From Tubulanus polymorphus (taxonomy: Eukaryota; Nemertea; Palaeonemertea; Tubulaniformes; Tubulanidae), in contig NW_027437439.1 in assembly GCF_964204645.1 (NCBI RefSeq), positions 1 through 64,000 of the forward strand: a DNA stretch of 64,000 nt, in the 5' to 3' direction. The stretch's first letter is position 1; every line of letters starts with the position of its first letter. A program made the position numbers and the translations under genes. Below the pieces are notes generated by a model that saw only the letters and a program-made list of their open reading frames with translations, had not been told where the DNA came from and ran no database searches. Positions 54,701 to 64,000 of the stretch are shown one piece after another.

Positions 54701-57700
54701 GATACACACGAGATTTTGAGATAATCGCATTATATTATTATCGTCATCGTTATATATTTTCAGGTAGTGAAGGAGGTGAAATCTCTGAGCCGCGTGTTCC
54801 CGAGTTCAAAGAATACATTGTATCATGTAACTATATTACAGCTAAACTGGAAAGTGAACATCTATGAAGAACAGTTGAAACTAACAGTGCTATCAGAAAA
54901 CTGTGATCGAGCTGGTTTTTATATATTCGATGGTAGTAATTTCACAGCTAGACGCTATGGTCCGTATTGTCCTGGTTCACACTACGGTCGATCTGTCGTC
55001 AGCCTGATTACATCAGGTGGACCGGTTACTGTAGTAGCGTACGCTTATTACTATAACAATCAGTTAACAGTTAATCGTCCTTACCAGTCGTATCTTATGT
55101 ACGCCCCTATCGATTGTGATGGTTATGTTCTACAGGAAGAAGAACGTCAGATCAATATGACGTCACACTGTCTCATGATTACACCTGAAATTCGACGCCT
55201 TCGCTTGAAAAATATTCACATATTATCAGAACACGAATATCAAATTGACCGATGTTTTCTCAAGATGTCATTGTCGTGTGATCATTTTCTGAGTTTGAGT
55301 AATCAGTTTCTTAATAACAGTCTCGTATTAAACACTGTAGATTTCACAGTTAATGGGTTTGGATTCTGGCAAGAACCACTAATAGTAAAACTACGTCGTG
55401 AATGTCTAGGAGTGAAAAAATCAGCTAGTAATCGAGGTTCCCATATCCTATCTACGACTCCTGATAAATGTGGACTCGTGCAGTCACCGAAGTACCCGGG
55501 TCGGGCAGGACGTACGTTCAAATCAATTGTCTACAAATTTGAAAAAACGATACAACAAAATACATTAGAATATTACAGCATATTTCAATATTACAGATTT
55601 ATTGTCAAATTTATCGGATCAGTTTCATGTGAAACAAACAACGTATTTGATTATGATCCAATCATTCTAATGCAAATGATGATTTACAGCCACTTCCTTG
55701 ACGGAGTCGTTAGAAACCGACATGAAACTAAAATATGTCAAAATATAGCGGTTCGTGGACTCATATTTCATAGTTTGAAAGGTTGGGACCTGCGTTTTGA
55801 AGTAATTAATAGAATTCCAACGTTTCAAATACAATACACTTTACACGAGTCGTTACCGATTAAAGATTTCGATGATTTCTACTGTAAACAAGGATTTCTG
55901 GATTCCGGAATTTCTTGCATCAAATTCATCAGAGATGAACGTCTGAATTGGGAAAACGCCGAAATATACTGCAGACAGAAGTACGCGGGACATCTTCTCA
56001 GTATCAACTCAGAACAGGAAATCATTTCCATCAAAAGAATATTCGCTACAGAACTTCTCCGAATGGCGTACACATTAAAAGCGCTCATAATGATGATAGG
56101 ATTAAAATGGAAGGTAAGACTATTATGTACAAATGTGAATTGGAAAGGAAAGATTTTTAAAGAAGAAATAAAAGATTTCCTTTTTTCACGAAACAGAATG
56201 ATGGTTATTACACGTGGACTGACGGTAAACCATTGAGCTACACAGAGTGGTATAAACCTGTTATTAATGAAACGATACCAGAAGTTATTCGAGGATTGAT
56301 ATCTCCGCTAAGAAAACAACCGATAAATGACGTCAATATGCCATGTACAGCGATGATACTGAATAATCCACGAGGATCAGCGAACTGGGTTCGATTCCCG
56401 TGTCAAATCGAGGAGACGCACACGACATTCATTTGTGAATCCGAGAGAATCGACATCAAAAACAAACACAATTCAACGATAAACGATGCGAACAATTCAA
56501 CAAATACAGAATTAAATAAAACCATAGATCAAATGATTCCCGATGTTACTTTAATTAATTCAAACTGTCCAAGAGGTTGGGTAACTGTTTACGGACAATG
56601 TTATCAAATACTAACCGACTGGAAAAACAATCGAGGTTTGAATATTCGGAGTGCTAGAGAAATGTGTCACGGCATCCGCGCCGAAATAGTAAGAATCACC
56701 TTAAATACAGAAAGTGATACGAACAATTTGGTCGCCAAATTTCAATATCGACATCAATATGGCGCTATACTGGCAATGGACCACGACGGGTTTAAAGTTA
56801 TCAAACCAATGGTGACCAGAAATGAAATTACCTATATTCAATCGGTCAAATGGTTATCGAAACCTTTCGATGATAAAAATGATAATGTGCATTCCGTGTT
56901 GTGTACCTTGTAACTGGTGAAGAGTTAGCTTCTATAAGCGGTTGTAAATCGTGGCAGTTTGAATGTAACGATCAAAGATGTATCAGCGACCATCGCGTAT
57001 GTGATACCAGACAAGACTGTCAAAACGGTGAAGATGAACTCAATTGTACGGATATCAATTTAAACAGTCAGTTCCGCTGTAACGATGGACAGGTAATATC
57101 GATTAGCGGTTTCTGTGACTTTATTAGAGATTGCGTCGATGGCTCGGATGAGAACTCGTGCTATCATCCACCGTGTTTATCTACGCAATATCGCTGTTCT
57201 AATCAACAATGCATCGATAGTTATAAACGATGTGACGGACTAGCCAACTGTAAAGACGGTTCCGATGAGATCGGATGCACTGCCGAGCTTTGTCAGGGGT
57301 TCTCGTGCGCGGACGGTGAATGTATTAGTTCCCAGTTGTATCGGGATGGTATCGTGGATTGTAGCGGAAGTCTCGAAGAAGACGAATTGGTCACTAATGT
57401 GACAATGAATCCCGAGGTTTACTGTAATAATGATAATCACTGTACGACTCGTTTCACAGATCTGTGTAAGGAATCGGATGAACAAAGATGTTCGTTCAAT
57501 TCTCCTCGCTGTTATTCCCGACACGAAAGGTGTATTTTAGAAAGGATGCCGATTGGTTTCCCGGTATGTAGAAATCTTGAACATATACTCGCGTGTAATG
57601 ACTTCGAATGCGCGGCTGGTACTGTAAAATGTCCGGCATCTTACTGTATACCGATCAGGCACGTTTGTGACGGTCGATCCGATTGTCCTAATTCTGAAGA

Positions 57701-59462
57701 TGAACGAAACTGCGAGACTTGGTCGTGTCCGGGAATGTTTGAATGCGGCCAGGATAATCGATGTATTCCGCAATCTGAAGTGTGCGACGGTGTCGTCAAT
57801 TGTAAACATAACTCTGATGACGAGTCATACTGTAAGGTCACGTGTCCTGAACGTTGTAATTGTCGGGGTTATTTCATCGATTGTGAAAATGCTTTTTTAT
57901 CAGATATTACTGGTCGTTTTATAGAATCAACTCGGGTTTTGATTTTGTCGAATAACCGAGTCATATTTAACGAGTCGACGTTCAACTCTTTCATTTATAT
58001 TCGTTTTCTCGATATTTCGGGCAATGATTTGTCTTACATCGTTCCAAACGCGTTTTCTAATCTAAACAATCTATACACACTAGACCTTACTCACAACCGC
58101 ATAACATCATTATCTGCTAATACATTCGCAGGTTTGATCGGTTTAAAACAACTATCTCTTATCGGAAATCCGCTGCAACATTTAGAAGACGGTAGTTTTC
58201 GAGGTCTGACGTCACTCACTGCTCTCGATCTTCACGGACTTTCTATATCGGTTCTCGGTGAAAATGTATTTAAAGGTTTATCCGCATTACAGTCGTTAAA
58301 TATCAGCAGTAACAGAATACATTATATTTCCAGTTATGCTTTTTACGGATTGGTTGGACTTGAAATTCTAGATCTCGTCAAAAATGCCAAAGTGATATTT
58401 GTAAAAAGAAACGTCCTTGGCGATCTTACGTCATTGAAATACCTCGCTTCAGATGCTTACAAATTTTGCTGCATGGCGCCGAATGTTGACCGATGTCTTC
58501 CCGAAGCTGATCAATTTTCGACCTGCTCTGACCTGATGGGTAACGCTGCACTGAGAGCCATCATCTGGATGATCGCATTTTTCAGTTTTCTCGCTAACAG
58601 TATCGTTATTTTATTTCGCGTTCAAGCTTTGCGGATGGAATCCTCCGGAACACGTAACACATCTTCTGATGTCATCATAATAAATATTGCCGGGTGTGAT
58701 TTTCTGATGTCGGTCTATTTGTTTTTGATTGCAGGAGCTGACCACGCGTTCAAAGGCGTTTATTATTTAAATTCAGAGTCCTGGACGGATAGCTCATTAT
58801 GACGTCTCGCAGGCGTTATTGTCACCGTTTCGTGCGAAGGTTCCTTAACTTTGCTCTTAATTCTAACGCGTCAGAGATATTCAAATATCGTCAACCCGTT
58901 TTCTAGAAGTCCGATTATAACTCCGAAATATGTTATCGGTATTTGCTGCATTTGTTGGCTCGTTATAAGCACAGTTTCTATTCTACCACTGTCATCGTCG
59001 TCTTACTTCGGAGGCAATTTTTACGGTACAACCGGAGTTTGTTTGCCTATGAATTTACTGACGATCGACGTCAATGGCTGGCTCTATTCATTCACAATTT
59101 TTGCCTTGTTAAATACGGCCATATTGGCTACGATAATGACGACGTACGCTCAGATGTATAGACTCGTATCTGGAAGTAGGTCGGGATCGGGTAGAGCCGA
59201 TCCTACCGAACTGGTTTTAGCTCGAAGGAGTTTAGTAATCAATCTTTGTAATCTATTTTGCTGGCTACCGATAATAATCGTTCAGTTTTGCGCCGTATTT
59301 TCGGTCGCGATACCGAACCAGGTGGCCGCTTAGCTGGCCGTTCTATTTTTACCGATCAACTCGTCTTTGAATCCGCTTCTTTATACAATACTAACTATCG
59401 ATATGAAATCTATTCGTGAACGCAATAAACGACGACTTGGATTGACTTTATCCAGTAAATAA
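51708..59462 (+). pseudogene. GRL101-like receptor (CUB, C-type lectin, LDLa, LRR, 7TM) with three inactivating lesions
   Basis: Exons: 51708-52934 (409 codons), 54764-56113 (450 codons), 56197-59462; phases 0/0 match. A signal peptide (MKALFVVLLIACGDC) leads into a CUB domain (SGYIVSPNYPS, VECRWFV). Exon 2 carries further CUB-like segments (CGLVQSPKYPG) and a C-type lectin domain completed in exon 3 (WTDGKPLSYTEW, TTFICE). A second, degenerate lectin domain follows (CPRGWVTVYGQCYQI). Then come about seven LDLa modules, five with intact SDE-type acidic ends, an LRR N-cap (CPERCNC), about seven leucine-rich repeats and a 7TM domain of the LGR group. Its TM7 ends NPLLYT and a short basic tail runs to TAA at 59460. 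Lesions: one base missing near 56905, TGA at 58800-58802 at the TM3 cysteine, and TAG at 59331-59333 at a TM7-region Trp. An AATAAA is at 59585. The snail GRL101 receptor shares the LDLa-LRR-7TM plan. A null allele or assembly errors are alternatives. Confidence 0.8.
53109..54462 (+). mobile_element. LINE remnant in intron 1 of the GRL101-like gene
   Basis: FVKAFDLVWRAGLWQKLLNN and NVFNLIRNVYSNV are RT motifs, but the sequence jumps straight to LEVNIRKTKVLIFGTRAQ, so the catalytic DD block is deleted. Broken C-terminal pieces follow (LGRADRTCQLCNNGIGDEFH is the usual Cys-His end of ORF2). The 3' end is AATAAAGTAAAGTAAAGTAAAAG. A CGATAG-type microsatellite occurs on both sides. Confidence 0.8.
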
Positions 59463-61074
59463 ACAATATAAAGCTGCATCTATGTTCAATGTTAAATTTC
59501 TCACGCACGAATTCGATTCATTTCCTTATTCCGAAAACTTTCGAAATCGATTCAAATTTCTCGAATCAATTAATGTTCTTTTGGAATAAAATATATTTCA
59601 TGCAATGCGTATTTTAAGTAAACATCTCAAGTCGATTTGATTTCTAAATACCCGGTGTAGTTACTGTTTATTCAACTGAAAAGAAAAATCGCCTACAGAT
59701 GGCCTGATATCTTTACCTTTAGTGGTTTTCACATAACATGAGAATAATTTGACATCAAGAATAGTAGTTTCAATTGAAAATGAACCAGATATCATTTCTA
59801 CATCTTTATAATTGTTTCACATCCTTCGTAGTAGTTGAGAATAGAAACCTCAAATAGGAGCTGTAGTCAAGTCGGAAAATAGAGGGAACGGATATTTTGC
59901 GACTTCGAAAAAAGCAGTTTAATTGAGGATGAACTAAACCAGATTTTGAAATTTTTTAATTATTTTTGGTGAAGCTCTTAAAAGTGGCAGAAACTACTTT
60001 CAAATAGTAGTCGTAGTCAGATCTACAAACCAATTCAAATCAGTTCGATCATACCAGTCTAAGCATAAGTGTATTTTTTCAGTAAACCTAATCGTTTGTG
60101 CTAAATGAAAACGTCTTAGAAAACGGTCACATCGAAACCTATACTGACTGGTAATGATTTACGACGCGATTACGATTGGATATCAACTTTTTTTTTCATT
60201 TCCGAAGAAAACAACAACAACATATTAACGAACCACAAATCTTCAATTCTGTATGTTTAGTTTTAGTTCAGTAGAGCGCGGTTCATAAGTTTAAAGGAAA
60301 TTTACCGGATAGTTACACATTTTGTGGCCTAATTAGCTACTTCGCGTCATAGTTTCGTGGACGGCTTGTAATGTCCTGTTTCTCTGATCGGCAGGAATAC
60401 TGTAGTTTTAAAGGTGACCGGGTTGTCGATCAGGTGACTCGTCTCGTCGGCCGCCGAGTTGAACTGGTGATCGTGTTTAAAAGACGAGCCAGCAGTGAAT
60501 GATTTAAAGAAGAAAGAGAAAGGCCGATATCTGCATGTCATGTAGAATTTTTGATTTAAAAAGATTTTAAGATTTGAAAGAAGCCAATGATAAATGAAAT
60601 AAGAGTTGAACGTTGGAAAATATCGTGAAGTAAGCAAACGTTTTCAAACTAGTTTTTTGACCCAAGCGCGGGAGTTTCATTTTTGACAACGAAACAACTG
60701 TTACAATAATGTTTAATGTACATTGATATAGTAAAAGGGGTTCTGTGTGATTCGATGTGCACTACGTCATCGAAGTAAGCGTTTGAGCATGTTTATTTGT
60801 AGTTAGATTTTAAGAGGCCTGCTTGATCTGGAGCCCTACACTATGATTATATAAACTAGAATCAGAGTTGTCAAGGAGCCTTATTTTAACCTCACAATTA
60901 GTAAAACGTATAACACAGTCACTTTATAGGTTACTCATACAGGGACTCGTTTACCCGATGAAGCCACTATACTAGTAGCAAAACTCGTATCAAAATAAGA
61001 CAAAAATACACTACGCTGTCTTTATACATTTCACTGAATAAACAAAAATGTTGTATGGAACTTGAAATCAGTGG
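59463..61074. other. 3' flank of the GRL101-like gene
   Basis: AATAAA at 59585-59590 is a plausible polyadenylation signal. Apart from the candidate exon at 60347-60530, AT-rich sequence with no recognised feature. Confidence 0.5.
60347..60530 (-). CDS. Candidate terminal exon of an unknown minus-strand gene
   Basis: The minus strand from a CAG acceptor (exon start 60530) to TGA at 60347 gives about 60 residues, including SFKHDHQFNSAADETSHLID and FLPIRETGHY. The middle is much richer in G+C in third positions (GCGGCCGACGAGACG) than its surroundings, as in real exons of this window. The polypyrimidine tract is weak. No family is recognised. Upstream exons would lie at higher coordinates, possibly beyond the window; none was found up to 64000. 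Confidence 0.3.
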
Positions 61075-61954
61075 TTATCTGACTGAATCTCGACAGCGGA
61101 TTTTCATACAGAAATATTCGCGAATTTCTCGTCCCAGTAAAAGATATATGTAGACATTTACCACAAAATTACACAATTGAAACTTTGCATTTTTTGAATA
61201 AATCATACTGAAATTATCTGTGTTTCTGTGAGGCTTGTAAAAATGTAGTTATAGTGGAAGGAAGTGTAAATATTGCGAATGCGAGTGAAACTGTTACAAG
61301 CATTATTGTTAGTATTAGAATTGAATGTAAAATGTGAATATGAATGACAATTATGAGGAAAAATTTAATTTGGTCGACTAGTTCGCGGTTAGAAACATCC
61401 GAAAAACTGATCGGTAAAATGTGTCGACAAAGTAGGAAGAAGATCTAGAACCAGCGAATTCACTGCAATAATTATCAACATAGTAAATCTAGCGAATCTC
61501 GGTGTACATATCAATCGAGATGTGAACGGGAAGAGCACAACTGTCGCACGTTCTAGAGATATCACTACTATTAACCACGAACGATTGCTTGCTGCGAGTA
61601 TGATTACAAATTCATAAATTTGACAACTGATCAGTGAATCCATGATGAATATGGGCTCATCTTTAACATGCAAGAGCACAAACTGTAAAACGGGCATCAG
61701 CGTAAAACTGATACAGTACATAAAATCACTGATTGACAATACGATCAGATAGTTAGTTTAAGATAAACTGTGGAATCTGCGACTTATCATTATCATTAGG
61801 AAAGTAGCTGAATTTCAAAATGCTCCAAACAAGAACAGTGCACTAGGCAGAATGGCCTATGATACAGTACGGTAGACTCCGGACCTGTTCGCTACAGATA
61901 TGATATGATGTAACTTATATAAGTTCGACCAATTTGCATTAGAGTAGATTTCAT
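61075..61954 (-). pseudogene. Decayed class A GPCR, paralogue of the intact receptor at 29.3 kb
   Basis: Read on the minus strand from an ATG at 61954, the sequence parallels the intact receptor from its N-terminus (MQIGRT matches IQVGRS) to its last residues (LLGREIREYF region and KIRCR). The longest surviving frame covers TM2 to TM4, including ISDFMYC, SLERATVVLFP and SRLICTPRFAR, from 61739 to 61389. Damage: a stop before the conserved VAN motif, stops in TM1 and after the loop motif FFGCF, and frame changes. Most of TM5 and intracellular loop 3 is gone; in TM6 only the stretch around VTVSLAFAIFTLPST remains. Nucleotide identity is still high locally, so the duplication is not ancient. Orientation is opposite to the intact copy. 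Confidence 0.85.
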
Positions 61955-64000
61955 TATTCACGAGGCTCGAATTTAGAATCGAATGGAAGTGTACTAACTG
62001 TCCTGTAAGATTTATTCTTAACAGCGAATAGAAAATCTATTCTCCGAAATCTAGCACAATCTACTGGTATGTTGTGAAACTTACTGCGTGAAATAAAAAT
62101 TCAACTTAGTCAAATGAAAATATACAACATGCGAGAATTCATCGTATTTAAAAACATTTGAAAGCATGTGACGCGACAAATAAGGAAAATACAGTTAATT
62201 TCCCTGTTTTCGGCTTAAATTTGAAGTAGATGAAAACCTGTTTTCTTTGAATTGAAGCCACGGGAACCACTTAACCTCATTTTCAAGCCTGCTTAGAATT
62301 GGCGATGTTGGGTTATTATGTCATTGATTTGCACAAAACGCACACCAGTATAATCAAATTCCCATCCTCGATGGCAAGCGTTTCCAAAAACCCAGCAACA
62401 GTGAGTTCCGGGAACTCATTTTGACATGGAATGTTGGAATCCCAGCCTTCGATAATTGCCCGTCTTTCTAATGGCCCAATAGGGTCAAATACCGTGATTT
62501 ACGGACCTAAGAGTTAACGCGGCATTAAACATTTTAAACCTGCCAGGGAATCGAATTTAAATCAAGTAGAAAATAAAGAAAAACTCAAAAAAACTATTCT
62601 ATCTTATATATTACTATTATTAGGTCCACTGCATATAAACCTAAATTGAAACCTCATTAATCAGTGGGTTGTACACTATACATCTTTTTAAACATATTAT
62701 AACAATCGAAATTTTAGGTTCCAAAACCTGGAACAAAGTTCCGTAATTATGAAAGTCACAATTATTGTAGATAAGTTACTTTATCAAATTCTGATGCTTG
62801 ATAGACTAGCGTATAAAACATATTTGCAGAGTGTAAGCGCATTTATTTTCCAACCTCCCAATAAAAACCACGAGAAATAGTATTATACACTACAATGACG
62901 TCACTACATGCGCAATGAATCAATAGGCAATAGGCCTACAGACTGTTGTTTATTTTGTTAGTAGCTGGGTGTGTGCAAAACAAAGCATTCAAGGTCCAAG
63001 TTCAAATTCTGTCAAAGAAATGATTTTATTTCTTTAGTTTTGTTTGCTTCTTTATTAACGAAATTAATTGAATATCCGTTTGGTTGAATGACAGGACTTC
63101 ATTTCATCTGATCTCCATTCTTGTGTAGGCCTATAGGCAATAACGGGCGTCAGGAAATAAACAGTCAATCTTTACTACAATGCTGCATCAGTGCTTTGAC
63201 TTTTATTATAAATCTCCAGCAATAATTTATCATGTGTATATGGAGATGATGATGCCCGCACAAATACCCGTGCCTAAATCCGTATTATCGGGGTACTAAA
63301 ATGGTCTGATCGCTTTTGTTTCATATGGCGAATTAATCGAATTCAATCGAAAACATACCCCAAGCAATATTGTTTCTGAAGTATACTTCAGAAACAATAT
63401 TCTCTATTATTCTCAATTATCATTTGGTCACTGTCACCTAGAGTTGATAAACAAGGTTATGAAATTGTAATTCTGATCGTAGTATTTAATTCGAAGTAAG
63501 GATTGCATACTGCAGAGATTGTCAAATAGTGGAAACATGCAATATTTTAGAAACCCGTGGATAATTCTTTTCACAAAGGTGTTGTGGAATATATGTATGT
63601 AGAATCATTGAATTAATGTTAAATATAAATTATCCATTTTCACGTGACCTTAATTAGCCAATGGTCTTTGCTCTATGGGCTGAGGTTCGAATCTAATCAA
63701 CAACTCGTACTCCTCGAATCAAAATATTAAGTTATCAATCCTTAAAATGATTCGTGTGCTTCGCTGGCGTTCACAGTACACTTTGAAGGGATTACCGTCA
63801 ATCATCTAGTGCTCAGTAGAAATAGTAACATCGATATATGTTTTTCTTAATCAAGATGAGAATCATCGATTAACATGTTATGAAATTAAATTTGGAAGCG
63901 CTAGATTTTTATGTGGCGGATTATTACCCGTTACCCAGGTAGATTCACGCTTATCAATCAACAACCGTGTTAACGCGTCATCTTCCTTTATAAATACATA
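61955..64000. other. No gene seen
   Basis: AT-rich sequence. A perfect 36-bp palindrome at 63366-63401 (AATATTGTTTCTGAAGTA and its complement). Nothing else supported. Confidence 0.5.

Noticed and set aside
56890-56950. A very short intron explaining the frame change in the GRL101-like gene
   Set aside because: Any GT-AG pair here would give an intron of under about 55 bp with no branch or pyrimidine tract; a one-base indel is simpler.
58800-58802. In-frame TGA at a conserved Cys position as a selenocysteine codon
   Set aside because: No SECIS-like stem (ATGA...AA...GA) is visible in the 3' flank, and a frameshift and a TAG elsewhere in the gene point to inactivation.
63650-63710. GGTTCGAATC as a tRNA or SINE B box
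   Set aside because: No matching A box or stems.

Overview
The window is eukaryotic nuclear DNA: AT-rich, with GT-AG introns, long introns full of mobile-element debris, no operons and very little coding sequence. The gene content points to an invertebrate, most likely a lophotrochozoan (mollusc, annelid, brachiopod, phoronid or nemertean). The main clue is a multi-domain receptor of the snail GRL101 type, together with intronless class A receptors of the kind that form lineage-specific expansions. I could not identify the species.

Region 1 to about 13.1 kb holds one complete minus-strand gene. I assembled 13 exons by hand, 13024 down to 2006, with every splice phase matching. It encodes a 563-residue membrane glycerophosphodiester phosphodiesterase of the GDE2/GDE3 (GDPD5/GDPD2) type. 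Its introns carry four repeat classes: TTAA-flanked miniature transposons, a 77-bp tandem repeat, a 39-bp tandem repeat and a 109-bp tandem repeat. From about 13.1 to 24.6 kb there is no gene. The same repeat families recur there beside a perfect 322-bp CTCTCC hexamer array and a 1,008-bp inverted-repeat transposon with an 8-bp target duplication.

From 25.6 to 28.0 kb lies a broken non-LTR retrotransposon with two hairpin elements nested in it. At 29.3-30.3 kb there is an intact single-exon class A GPCR. Just upstream is a duplicated copy of its own N-terminus, and about 31 kb away on the opposite strand is a decayed paralogue (61954 down to 61075). A Helitron 3' end sits at 31965.

From 42273 down to 35348 there is a second complete minus-strand gene, four exons and 331 residues. 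It encodes a secreted protein with a PAN/apple-like N-terminus and a C-terminal Trp/Cys-rich module that I recall only as unnamed in lophotrochozoan proteins. Its introns contain a Tigger-like element and a hairpin element with a 6-bp target duplication. From 46.7 to 49.9 kb there is one VWD-like exon fragment and what looks like one LINE inserted inside another.

From 51708 to 59462 (plus strand) lies a large receptor gene: signal peptide, CUB domains, C-type lectin domains, LDLa repeats, leucine-rich repeats and a seven-helix LGR-type domain. Three lesions break it: a one-base frameshift near 56905, a TGA exactly where the conserved TM3 cysteine belongs (58800) and a TAG in place of a TM7 tryptophan (59331). 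The rest of the frame is open, so it looks like a young pseudogene or null allele.

The genes do not form a pathway. They share a theme of cell-surface or extracellular functions. I found no CRISPR array, rRNA, convincing tRNA or prokaryotic feature. No clearly novel molecular system stands out. The most unusual items are the broken GRL101-like receptor, the PAN-module secreted protein, the duplicated N-terminus upstream of the intact GPCR, and the transposon and flank architectures.
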